From CAZDQL01 sp964507325 (GTDB lineage Bacteria; Planctomycetota; UBA1135; GCA-002686595), in the NCBI GenBank assembly GCA_964507325.1, contig CAZDQL010000023.1, positions 10,156 to 74,155 of the forward strand: a stretch of DNA of 64,000 nucleotides, written 5' to 3'. The position numbers and the translations under genes are program-made. Under the pieces are notes generated by a model, which ran no database searches, was not told the DNA's origin, and was given only the letters and a program-made list of their open reading frames with translations. Within the stretch, counting starts at the first letter, position 1, and each line of letters begins with the position of its first letter. Shown here piece by piece: positions 43,310 through 51,912 of the stretch.

Positions 43310-44749
43310 ATGGCTGGCTCTCCCTCCACCCTGCGCTGGGCCCTGCTGCTGGGTCCTGGCCGCCCCGCGGGCCTGCGGGGGGCCCTCGCAGGGCTGGCGG
43401 AGGCGCACCTCTCCGCCCCACTGGCCCCCTCGATCGAGGTCCTGGAGGACCCCGTCGAGCTCCTCGAGCGCACCGACCCCGGCGGGCGTCTCCTGATCGA
43501 CGCCGCCGCCCTCGAGGTGGAGGACCTGGGCCTGGTGCGGCGCTTCGCCCGGGCCAACCCCGATTGGGAGATCCTGGTCACCGGCTGCGACGAGCGCGCC
43601 CGGCCCGCGCGTGACCTGCTCGCACTCCCCGGGGCGCGCTGGTGGTCCTGGCCCTTGGACGTGGAGCAGCTCGAGGCCTTGGTCGCCCCCGACGAGGCCT
43701 ACCAGCCGGAGGAGCTCGAGCTTTGGGGCGAGGAGGCGCAACGCAGCGACGAGGAGTCGACGCCCGCGCCCCCCCGAGCGCCCCTAGGCCGGCGCGCCCT
43801 GCGCTCGATCGAGGAGGATCTGGAGGCGATCGAGGAGATCCTGGGCAGCGAGTCCCCGCCTCTCGAGGAAGGAGTGCTCTCCGCCGAGCCCGGGGAATCC
43901 CCCTCGCCCCACGCGGGGGGTGACGGCGACGATCCGCGCGCCCTCGATCTGACCCCCGAGGAGATCGACCTCTTCATGGCGCCCTTGGAGGTCGCCGAAC
44001 CCGCCGACGAAGAGGAGGGCGCCACCGAGACCGCGGCGGCGGCGGAGACGCAGGCTTGGGCTGCGGCCGCGCTCGCTCCTGACGACGTCGCAGAGCCCCC
44101 GCGCCAGACCTCCCTGGCCCCGCCCTCCTGGTACCGCGCCCAGGTAGCGGACCTGGCGGATCTGGCCCAGCGCCTCAGCCTCGACGTGGAGAGCGCCGCG
44201 GACGACCTCCCGCACAGCGTGCTCGCCGACCTCGACCGCGACGTCACGCGCTTGACCCAGTTCGCGCGCACCCTCGGCTACCTGGCCGCTCCGCCCGGGC
44301 GCGGTGCCCAGGTGGTCGCCCTCGCGACCCTGGTGGAGGAGCTCCTCGGTGGGATGGCCGGAGCGTCGAACGACAGCCCGCGCTACCTCTTCCGTGGGGA
44401 CGACGACCTCCAGGTGCTCTCCGACAAGAGCCTCCTGGTGCCCGCCTTCGACGCGCTCCTGCAGCTGGCGGCCGCCTGCTCCTCGGCGGCGGACGTGGTG
44501 CGCGTGGCGGTGGGCGAGGTCGAGGGCCGCGCCGAGGTGCGCATCCACTTCCCCGCCGGCCCCCTGGCCGACCTCGAGCCCGCCGAGGTCATGTCCCCCT
44601 ACGGCCTGCGGCGGGTCCTGCCCGAGGTGGGAGCCCACGCCCTGGCGGCCGCGGGACGCATCCTCCAGGGACAGGGAGGGGATCTGGCCTACGGGGAGGA
44701 TGAGCGGGAGGGAGAGCGCCTCCTGCTGGCGAGCCTGCCCCTCGCCTAG
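43310..44749 (+). CDS. Degenerate histidine-kinase-like signalling protein with N-terminal receiver-like domain
   Basis: A 479-residue cytoplasmic protein. Residues about 8-120 look like a receiver fold (RWALLLGPGR, GRLLIDAAALEVEDLGLV, WEILVTGCDERARP). The beta-3 Asp is present but the beta-1 acidic pair is absent. An acidic, low-complexity linker follows. Residues about 275-475 resemble HisKA plus HATPase (VADLADLAQRLSLDVESAADDL, VVALATLVEELLGG, LVPAFDALLQLAAAC). The phospho-His, N-box Asn, G1 Asp and G2 glycines are not found. It therefore cannot be a normal kinase and may be a scaffold or phospho-independent partner. It precedes the sigma-54 activator gene. Confidence 0.6.
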   Translation: MAGSPSTLRWALLLGPGRPAGLRGALAGLAEAHLSAPLAPSIEVLEDPVELLERTDPGGRLLIDAAALEVEDLGLVRRFARANPDWEILVTGCDERARPARDLLALPGARWWSWPLDVEQLEALVAPDEAYQPEELELWGEEAQRSDEESTPAPPRAPLGRRALRSIEEDLEAIEEILGSESPPLEEGVLSAEPGESPSPHAGGDGDDPRALDLTPEEIDLFMAPLEVAEPADEEEGATETAAAAETQAWAAAALAPDDVAEPPRQTSLAPPSWYRAQVADLADLAQRLSLDVESAADDLPHSVLADLDRDVTRLTQFARTLGYLAAPPGRGAQVVALATLVEELLGGMAGASNDSPRYLFRGDDDLQVLSDKSLLVPAFDALLQLAAACSSAADVVRVAVGEVEGRAEVRIHFPAGPLADLEPAEVMSPYGLRRVLPEVGAHALAAAGRILQGQGGDLAYGEDEREGERLLLASLPLA

Positions 44750-44761
44750 CAGCCCGGCCCT

Positions 44762-44981
44762 TCTGAACTGCCGCCCTTCGGTGGGCATTCCGCGGGTCTG
44801 CTCGCCGTAGCTCCTTTGCCGGCAACAACTTGGAGCACCCGGCTGCTGAAGCAGGTCCCACCGATGGAGAGGTGGAGCGGGCGCGGGAAGACATGTGCCC
44901 GGAGATCGCTCAGGACGGGGTCCGAAGGCGGTACTCGTAGGGTCGGCGTCCGAAATGCACATCGAAGGGGGGCAGTTCAGA
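44762..44981. mobile_element. 220-bp inverted-repeat element, MITE-like, related to IS end at 63736
   Basis: The left 31 bp (44762-44792) and the reverse complement of the right 31 bp (44951-44981) match at 27 positions; both start tctgaactgcc. The same end sequence occurs a third time at 63736-63766, beside a transposase-like reading frame. The inside shows no convincing gene, although a + strand frame is open through it into the sigma-54 activator. This suggests a non-autonomous (MITE-like) derivative of an insertion sequence. A clear target-site duplication was not identified; cccttc at 44758-44763 and ccccttc at 44982-44988 are weak candidates. Confidence 0.65.
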
Positions 44982-45022
44982 CCCCTTCAGCCGGGCCCCC
45001 CTCCACGTCGAAGAAGATCGAC

Positions 45023-46504
45023 GTGTCCACATCCCGCGACGTCCCCGACTTCCGGCCCCGCCCCTGGCCCCAGCGGCGGGAGGAGGAGTCCCCCCTGCGC
45101 GGCCGGCGCGTGCTGGTGGTCGACGACGACCTGGAGCACGCCCGCCGGCTCGCCACCCGCCTGGCCGCTCAGGGGTGCATCACACGCGCCCTGGAGCGCG
45201 TCGACCCGACGGGGACCGACGCCGAGGACCCCTGGGAGGTGGTCCTGGCCTCCCCCGCCGTCCTCGAGCCGGCGCTGCTCGACTCGCTCCGGCGCACCGG
45301 TGCCAGCCTGCTCGCCTTCGTGCCTCGCCCCGGTGAGCCGCCGCCCCCTCCCGAGGCGGTCACCGCCTGGCTGCCCCGCCGCCCGGACGAGGCCACCCTG
45401 CGCGCCGCGGTCGGGGGGGCCCTCGAACATCGCGCACTGGAGCGCGAGAACCGCGACCTGCGCGACCGGCTGGCGGAGCGACACGCCTTCGGCCAGGTGC
45501 TGACCCGCGACCCGGCGATGCGTCAGGCCCTGGCGACCTTGGAGGCGGTGGCGGACACGCGCGCCAACGTGCTCCTGACCGGAGAGAGCGGGACGGGGAA
45601 GACCCTCCTGGCCCACGCGATCCACAGCCACTCCGATCGCGCCCAGGCTCCCTTCGTGGTGGTCAACTGCGGCGCCCTCCCCTCCAGCCTGCTGGAGAGC
45701 GAGCTCTTCGGGCACGTGCGAGGCGCCTTCAGCGGCGCGGTCAAGGACCGGCCGGGGCGTTTCGAGCAGGCGGACGGGGGCACCATCTTCCTCGACGAGG
45801 TCAACAGCGCCTCCCTCGACATGCAGGTCAAGCTCCTGCGCGTCCTGCAGGACCGCACCTTCGAGCGCGTCGGCGATGGGGCGACCTGTTCGGTGGACGT
45901 GCGCGTGATCGCCGCCTCCAACGCCGACCTGGAGCGGGAGATCGAGGCGGGGCGCTTCCGGGAGGACCTCTTCTGGCGCTTGCACGTGGTGGCGGTCGAG
46001 CTCCCTCCGCTGCGGGAACGCCCCCGGGACGTGGCGCTGCTCGCGCAGCGCTTCCTCGAGCGCTACGCCCGGGAGTACGACCGGCCCGCGCGCTCCCTGC
46101 ACCGCGACTCGATGGCCCTCCTGGCGGCCCATCCCTGGCCCGGCAACGTCCGCCAGCTCGAGAACGTCATCGAGCGCGCCGTGCTGATGGCCCGCGGGGC
46201 GCTGCTCGAGCCGGCCGACCTCGGACCGGAGCTGGCGCCGGGCGCCCCCCCCGAGGCCGCCGGAGCCGCCCCGACGGGGGGGCTCCTGCTCGGACTCGAG
46301 AACCTCTCGCGCCTGCCGACCCTCAAGGAGGCCCTCGAGGGCCCGGAGCGGCAGATCCTGACGCGCGCCCTGGAGCTGTGTCGGGGAAGTCGCAAGGCCG
46401 CCTCGGAGATGCTCGGCATCAACCGCACGACTCTGTTCAATAAGATGCGCAAGTACGGCCTGATGCACCTCACCTTCGAGACCCCCGCCCCTCCCCAAGG
46501 ATGA
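45023..46504 (+). CDS. Sigma-54-dependent activator (NtrC family) with pseudo-receiver
   Basis: A 493-residue bacterial enhancer-binding protein. The N-terminal receiver fold (about 25-145) has the beta-1 acidic run VLVVDDDLEHARRLA, but at beta-3 the phospho-acceptor Asp is missing (WEVVLASPAVLEPA). AAA+ domain: Walker A GESGTGKT at about 188, GAFSGA at about 233 instead of GAFTGA (a conservative change in the sigma-54 contact loop), and Walker B TIFLDEV at about 254. The C-terminal Fis-type helix-turn-helix is RGSRKAASEMLGINRTTLFNK. GTG at 45023 is the preferred start; an ATG at 44864 in the same frame would add about 53 residues encoded by the mobile element. Confidence 0.88.
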   Translation: MSTSRDVPDFRPRPWPQRREEESPLRGRRVLVVDDDLEHARRLATRLAAQGCITRALERVDPTGTDAEDPWEVVLASPAVLEPALLDSLRRTGASLLAFVPRPGEPPPPPEAVTAWLPRRPDEATLRAAVGGALEHRALERENRDLRDRLAERHAFGQVLTRDPAMRQALATLEAVADTRANVLLTGESGTGKTLLAHAIHSHSDRAQAPFVVVNCGALPSSLLESELFGHVRGAFSGAVKDRPGRFEQADGGTIFLDEVNSASLDMQVKLLRVLQDRTFERVGDGATCSVDVRVIAASNADLEREIEAGRFREDLFWRLHVVAVELPPLRERPRDVALLAQRFLERYAREYDRPARSLHRDSMALLAAHPWPGNVRQLENVIERAVLMARGALLEPADLGPELAPGAPPEAAGAAPTGGLLLGLENLSRLPTLKEALEGPERQILTRALELCRGSRKAASEMLGINRTTLFNKMRKYGLMHLTFETPAPPQG

Positions 46505-49500
46505 GCTGGTTCAAGCGCATCGCGATCCTCCTCGGAATCGGCGCAGTCCTCCTGGTCGGCCGCGTGCTCTTCGCACCGCGGCGCGCGGGAGTCGTCGAGG
46601 CGCTGGAACAGGCGCGCGAGCGCCTCGCCCAGAGCTCGCGGGACGAGCGCGAGATCGCCCGTGACCTGACGCGCATCGTGGAGGAGGCGCGCTCCCAGGG
46701 ACGTGGGGAGATCGTGGCCCAGGCGTTGCTCACCCGCGCGCAGGTCTTCGAGACCCTGGGGGAGAACGACACGGCGCGCGCCGACCTGCAGACGGTGCTC
46801 ACCGAGCACCGCCCCGGGGATCCCGAGCTCGCGCTGCACTGCGCGGCCCTGGAGGCCGAGGACGGGCTGACCGCCGAGGCCCTGGTGAACTCCCGGGCCG
46901 TGGCCCGCAACCATCCCGACTTCACTCCCGCGTGGCGGCAGGTCGGCCGCCTCACCCGAACCCTGGCGCGCGAGGAGGTCGACGAGGCGGTGGAGCTCGC
47001 CCGCACCGAGCTGGTGCGCCGGGACGCTCGAGAGGCGCAGGCGCTGATCGTGCGCCTCGGAGCCCTCGACTCCCGCGACCAGGCCAGCCGGGCGTTGGGG
47101 GACGAGTTGCGCGCCCTCTTCTCGATCGAGGACCGCGAGCTGCTGACGGCGATCTTCGACCGCACCGAGGAGGCCAGTCAGTTGCACCGCGAGGCCCGCG
47201 CGGCGCTGGCGCGCGCCTTTGCCGGGGGAGCGGATGGAGCGAGCGTCAGCGACTACATCGAGCTCTTGACCGAGTCGGGTCGCGCCGACCTGGGGATCGC
47301 CCTGGGGGAGGCCGCACAGCTGCATCCGGCCCTGGACTCCGACCTCGAGATCCGCGAGGCGATGCTGGACGCCCTGGTCGATCTGGACGATGAGGAGCGG
47401 GCGCGCATCCTGGTCCAGCACAGCTCCTGGGAGGACGTCCACCCCGGACCGGCGCTCTGCGAGAAGGCCCTGCGAGTGCTCTTCGAGGCCGACGCGCAGC
47501 GGGCCATGGCCCCGGTGCTGCGCGCCATACGCGGAGTCCGCGACCCCGACATCCAGGAGACCGGCCTCTTCTACCAGGCCGTCCTGAGCACCGTCGCGGC
47601 CCAGGTGAACGAGCAAAAGGTGCTCTGGGAGCGCTCTCTGCAGCGCTGGGACACCTACCTGAAGGACGAACAGCCGCGGGAGCCCTTCACCGGGGCCCTG
47701 GCGTACGCCTACCTCCAACGCGCGACCGTGCGCGGGGAGCTGGGCGACGTGCGCGGGGAGTACGCGGACCTCGTGCACGCGCTCACCCCGGACAGGGAGA
47801 CCGTTCCGGAGGAGTGGCTGGCGCAGATCACCCCCGACGACTACCTGCGGCTGGCGATCAAGGGCGTCCAGATACCCAACGCCGGCTACCGCCTCCCTGA
47901 GGAGCGCTGGACCGAAGCGATGTCCCTCGCGCCGGAGCGCACCCGGGAGCTCTTCCCGCGCTGGAAGGAGCTGGGGGAGCTCTCCCTCGAGAACGACGCG
48001 GGCTACACCTTCGACTACGTCTACCGCTCGTCGGGACTGCGGGGCAATCCGATGCCGACGATCGCCGTCGGTCCCCACACCCTCTTCCGCGTCGCGGTGA
48101 AGCACCTGGACTTGGGTCAGCACGAGGCGGCCCTCGGGGTCGGACGCCGACTCTTGGAGGACTACCCCGGCCTGGTCCCCGCCTGGGACGTGGCGATCAG
48201 CGCCCAACTGGGCCGCGGCTCCCGCCTGCAGGTCGCCGTGGACCTGCTCGACCGGATCACCCTGTCGGGGATGGACGCCTCCGCCCGGGCCTTGCTCGCG
48301 CGACTGGGGCTGGAGACGCTCAACGATGCCCAGTTCCTCGAGCTGATGCGGCTCGATCCCGGTGGGCTGGGCCGCACCACCATGGCTGCCCACCTGCTCG
48401 AGCAGGGGCGTCACGAAGCGGTCCTGCGCTGCCTGCGGGAGGGCACGCCGGAGGAAGCGGGTGAACGTGCCCTGCTGCGCGCCCGGGCCCTGCTCGGCCT
48501 GGGCCGCGCGCAGGAGGCGCTCGAGATCCTGGAACGCCTGCGCACTGGGGAGGAGACCGCCGAGGAAGCTCTGGCCTTGGAGGTGGAGACCCGCCTCGAG
48601 GACGCGTCGCGCGACGGACTGGAGGCGGCGGTGAGCCACTTCCTCCTCCTGCTCGAGGAGGAGCCGCGCCCCAGGACGACCGCCCTGGAACTGGCGACGG
48701 CGCTCATGCGCGAGCGGGAGTTCGAGCTGGCGGGCTCCCTCTACGAAGCGCTCGACGCCCACGTCGACACGCGCGGCGGCGACGTGCTCGAGGGGATGGC
48801 CTTGCAGCGCGCCATGCTGGGGGATCGCGGAGGGGCGCTCCAGGCCCTGGAGCGCGCCGAGGCCTTCCTGGAGGACGGCGACGTGGAGTTCGCCCGCCTG
48901 CTCTTGGCCCTCGAGGAGCGCGATTGGAGAGCGACGCCGCTCCTGGCGGAGCAGTTGCGGCTGAGCGGCATGCGCCTCGACCCCTGGTTGGACGCGGTCC
49001 TGACCCTCTTGGAGGAGCGCCTCGAGGTGGGGGCCGAGATGGCCCGCGCCGGCTTGGAGGAGGACCCGGAATCCCCCCAGTGGGCGCTGCTCCACGCCGC
49101 GGCCTGCCTGCTGGCGGATCAGACCTTCGAGCTGTCGCGCGCCTTCGGCCGAGGAGCAGCCGAGGCCGCCACGGCGCTGATGCGGGGCAGCGCCGACGCG
49201 GGTCGCGATCCGAGGGAGATCCTGGGCCTCTTGCTCACCATCGAGCGGGGGAGCTGGCAGGTGCGGGCCATGCCACGGCTCTTGGAGATCACCTCGGCGG
49301 AGGCGGTCCCTTGGCCCGGGTGGTTGCGGGCACGCGCCCTGGAGCGCGGGGGCCGCTTCGCCGAGGCACAGGAGGCCTACGAGTACCTGACGGGCATCCA
49401 GCGACGCTTCGCCCCCGGTTGGGATGGCCGCAGGCGCCTGTTGCGCGGCGCGGGGTTCGCCGCCTGGGACGAGGAGAGGCTCGCGCTGCGCGCCAGGCGC

Positions 49501-50625
49501 GCAGCGACGCTGCACCGCTCGGTCAAGTCCACGCGCATCGACAACGCCCTCGATCGGGCGGCCCAGCACCTGGCCGCCAACGAGCCCGCAGAGGCGATCG
49601 CGCTCTTGGAGGAGGTTCTGGGGCGCGCCAAGAGTCGCTCCGTCGAGGGGCGCATGATCCTGGGCGAGATCTACCGGCTACAGGGCCAGTTGCGCCAGGC
49701 GGCCACCGCCTTCGGCCTGGCGCTACCCCCCGAAGGCCAGCGCAAGGACGATCCCCTGGTGCGCGCCTACGTCGAGGCCCTGGTGGCCGCCGGTCGCCCC
49801 GGCGTGCCCAAGGACTCCGGACTCGAGCAGGTGCGCGTGGTGGACGGGTTGCGGCAGCTCTGCGAGAGGTTCCCCAGGGATCCGCTGCCGGCCCTGGAGC
49901 TCCTGCGCCTGCGCGTGGAGCGCGAGCGGCGCAACCCGGCCCTGGTGGTGGAGTTGATCGAGCGCGCCCTCGAGACCCTGCGCGACGAGACCAACCACGT
50001 CCCCCTCGACGAGCTGCGCCCGGGAACGGCGACCGCCTGGGGTCGCTTCCTGGTCACCCACGCCCCCGCGGTGGCCGAAGAAGCCCTGATCGAGGACTTG
50101 ACCGCACGGCCGGGGGACCTCGACCTCTGGATCATCCTGGCCGAGGCCCTGGCCGCCCAGGGGCGTCGCGACGACGCCACGGCGCTCTTCACGGCCGTGA
50201 TCGCGATGTCGGACCACCCCGGAGCCCATCTCGGCTACGCCTGGCACCTGACCGAGAACGGCGGCCCCCTGGCGGCGATCGTGGAGCAGCTCGCCATCGT
50301 GTCCGACTTCCGCGACCTCTCCCCCGCCGACCGGGAGCGCGAGCGCTTCGTGCGCGCCCTGGCGCTGCTGCGCTACTCGGACAATCCCCCCCTGGATCGC
50401 GTCCTGGACACCCTGGAGAGGATGTGGGCCGAGCGGCGCAACCTGCTGGCGGTGCCGGTCCTGAGCGTGGGCCAGGCCTACGTCGAGGCGCTGGCGCGCA
50501 GCGGCCGTCCGGAGGACGTCGAGGTGCTCACCAACCTGCTCGAGGCGCTTGCGCGCGTCGGTGAGCTCGATCCCTACCTGGCGGACGTCTCGCTGGCGAT
50601 GTCCGGTCTGCTCGCGGAGCTGTAG
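46501..50625 (+). CDS. Giant membrane-anchored TPR-like repeat protein
   Basis: A 1374-residue protein. One N-terminal membrane helix (IAILLGIGAVLLVGRVLF) is followed by helical repeats throughout. Examples are AALLTRAQVFETLGENDTAR-type units, ALGVGRRLLEDYPGLVPAWD, AQEALEILERLRTGEETAEE, ANEPAEAIALLEEVLGRA and IYRLQGQLRQAATAFGLAL. These fit tetratricopeptide-like solenoids used for protein contacts. No enzyme domain is visible. The ATG overlaps the stop of the sigma-54 activator gene by 4 bp, so the pair is co-translated. A role as docking platform for the signalling proteins, or in envelope traffic, is inference. Convergent with the next gene, 6 bp apart. Confidence 0.75.
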   Translation: MSWFKRIAILLGIGAVLLVGRVLFAPRRAGVVEALEQARERLAQSSRDEREIARDLTRIVEEARSQGRGEIVAQALLTRAQVFETLGENDTARADLQTVLTEHRPGDPELALHCAALEAEDGLTAEALVNSRAVARNHPDFTPAWRQVGRLTRTLAREEVDEAVELARTELVRRDAREAQALIVRLGALDSRDQASRALGDELRALFSIEDRELLTAIFDRTEEASQLHREARAALARAFAGGADGASVSDYIELLTESGRADLGIALGEAAQLHPALDSDLEIREAMLDALVDLDDEERARILVQHSSWEDVHPGPALCEKALRVLFEADAQRAMAPVLRAIRGVRDPDIQETGLFYQAVLSTVAAQVNEQKVLWERSLQRWDTYLKDEQPREPFTGALAYAYLQRATVRGELGDVRGEYADLVHALTPDRETVPEEWLAQITPDDYLRLAIKGVQIPNAGYRLPEERWTEAMSLAPERTRELFPRWKELGELSLENDAGYTFDYVYRSSGLRGNPMPTIAVGPHTLFRVAVKHLDLGQHEAALGVGRRLLEDYPGLVPAWDVAISAQLGRGSRLQVAVDLLDRITLSGMDASARALLARLGLETLNDAQFLELMRLDPGGLGRTTMAAHLLEQGRHEAVLRCLREGTPEEAGERALLRARALLGLGRAQEALEILERLRTGEETAEEALALEVETRLEDASRDGLEAAVSHFLLLLEEEPRPRTTALELATALMREREFELAGSLYEALDAHVDTRGGDVLEGMALQRAMLGDRGGALQALERAEAFLEDGDVEFARLLLALEERDWRATPLLAEQLRLSGMRLDPWLDAVLTLLEERLEVGAEMARAGLEEDPESPQWALLHAAACLLADQTFELSRAFGRGAAEAATALMRGSADAGRDPREILGLLLTIERGSWQVRAMPRLLEITSAEAVPWPGWLRARALERGGRFAEAQEAYEYLTGIQRRFAPGWDGRRRLLRGAGFAAWDEERLALRARRAATLHRSVKSTRIDNALDRAAQHLAANEPAEAIALLEEVLGRAKSRSVEGRMILGEIYRLQGQLRQAATAFGLALPPEGQRKDDPLVRAYVEALVAAGRPGVPKDSGLEQVRVVDGLRQLCERFPRDPLPALELLRLRVERERRNPALVVELIERALETLRDETNHVPLDELRPGTATAWGRFLVTHAPAVAEEALIEDLTARPGDLDLWIILAEALAAQGRRDDATALFTAVIAMSDHPGAHLGYAWHLTENGGPLAAIVEQLAIVSDFRDLSPADRERERFVRALALLRYSDNPPLDRVLDTLERMWAERRNLLAVPVLSVGQAYVEALARSGRPEDVEVLTNLLEALARVGELDPYLADVSLAMSGLLAEL

Positions 50626-50631
50626 CCCGAG

Positions 50632-51750
50632 TCACTTGAACGTGATCGCCAGCCCGTCCGTGAGGTTCGAGGTCGGGCCAGGGTTCATGTCTCGAAACCA
50701 CGCCTGGAAGTAGTAGGTGTCCCCCGGGAACACCTGGGTCTTGACCGGGGGGGGCATGTCGTTCAGATCGATCGTGATGCTGAATCTGCCCTGGGGGCCG
50801 CTGTTCTGGAGCTGCTGGACGTAGCGTGCGATCGGAGCGCCCAGACACAGGTTCCCCTGGCTGCCGCCCACGTTGGGCACGAAGCCTTCGCTCTGCGAGA
50901 CGAGGAAGTAGCCGAACTGGAAGAGCGGTAGCTGCATGGCGACGAGTGTCACGTCGTTGTACTCGACCCTGGTGCTCCCAGAGGCCCTGGTGATTGCCGC
51001 CTGGCCTGAGGAGTTGACGTTGGCGGTGCAGTAGGGCTCTCCGATCTCTCGCAGCTCGGCGCCGCGTAGATCGTCCACTTCATTCGAGTGGGTGCCAATC
51101 AGCAGCGGGAACCCGGTGAGAAGGTCGATCTGGTAGAGCTTCGATCTGCCGCCGTACAGCTCACCGAAACGGAAGGTCAAGTACTGGATCGACCCCACGC
51201 CGAAGTTCTCTCCAGCGACCTCCGTTCCCGCACCCGTGTCGGGGTCCAGGATGACGAGGCCATCATGCATGTCCCAGGAATAGAGGGTCTCGTCGGGCCC
51301 GATCGCCAGGGACTGGAGGCTGTCGAAACCCGTGTCTCCCACGGTCGTCGGGTTCATGGTGGTGGGATCGACGTACCCCAGCACGTCATCCCAGTCTCCT
51401 CCGTCCTCAATGTAGAAGAGCGCCCCGTCGGACAGGCGGTAGGCCATGCCGCGGTTGCCGAAGTTGTCCGTTGCCTGTGCGACGAAGGTCCTCTCGCCGG
51501 TGTGTGGATGGACTCGGTAGATCGTGTCGGCTTGGACGATGAGCAAATCACCGTCCTCGTTCGTCGCCATGCCGTTGATTCCGTAGTCCAAGTCGGCAAC
51601 GAGCGTGGCCTCAGCGGTGTCCGGATCAATGGCCCAGAGCTCGGGAGCCTCTGGCCATCCGTATGTGGCGCCGAGAATGCGCTCTTGGGCGTTCGCAACG
51701 GCAGTGGTGGCGAGGAGGGTGATCAGACCAACGGCTGTACGGGTGAGCAT
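50632..51750 (-). CDS. Secreted protein with propeller-like part and planctomycete-type C-terminal domain
   Basis: A 372-residue protein with a signal peptide (AVGLITLLATTAVANAQ). Residues about 20-240 contain YVTN/SMP-30-like repeats (ELWAIDPDTAEATLVADLD, INGMATNEDGDLLIVQAD, SLQSLAIGPDETLYSWDMH). Residues about 245-372, from YCTANVNSSGQAAITRASGS to FRDMNPGPTSNLTDGLAI, match a C-terminal beta domain I associate with secreted proteins of deep-branching Planctomycetota. G+C is visibly lower than in the neighbours, as if acquired or under different selection. Start ATG at 51750. Function unknown. Confidence 0.65.
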   Translation of the reverse strand: MLTRTAVGLITLLATTAVANAQERILGATYGWPEAPELWAIDPDTAEATLVADLDYGINGMATNEDGDLLIVQADTIYRVHPHTGERTFVAQATDNFGNRGMAYRLSDGALFYIEDGGDWDDVLGYVDPTTMNPTTVGDTGFDSLQSLAIGPDETLYSWDMHDGLVILDPDTGAGTEVAGENFGVGSIQYLTFRFGELYGGRSKLYQIDLLTGFPLLIGTHSNEVDDLRGAELREIGEPYCTANVNSSGQAAITRASGSTRVEYNDVTLVAMQLPLFQFGYFLVSQSEGFVPNVGGSQGNLCLGAPIARYVQQLQNSGPQGRFSITIDLNDMPPPVKTQVFPGDTYYFQAWFRDMNPGPTSNLTDGLAITFK

Positions 51751-51912
51751 GGCTCGCCTCCAGCGGTAGTTGAGGGGTGGTGTGCTCGCGCAGCCCGATG
51801 ACGTCGGACCGCCTTTCACTGAGGAGCACGCACTCCGCCACGGCCAGCCCCAAGCCGATGGCGGCTTTCCGGCAGCCGGCTCCTAGGAGTGGGAACTGCT
51901 AGCCCGACCCCC

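Noticed and set aside
44816..45022. Extension of the sigma-54 activator to TTG 44816 or ATG 44864
   Set aside because: The added residues are encoded by the inverted-repeat element and look unlike receiver N-termini; kept only as an alternative start.
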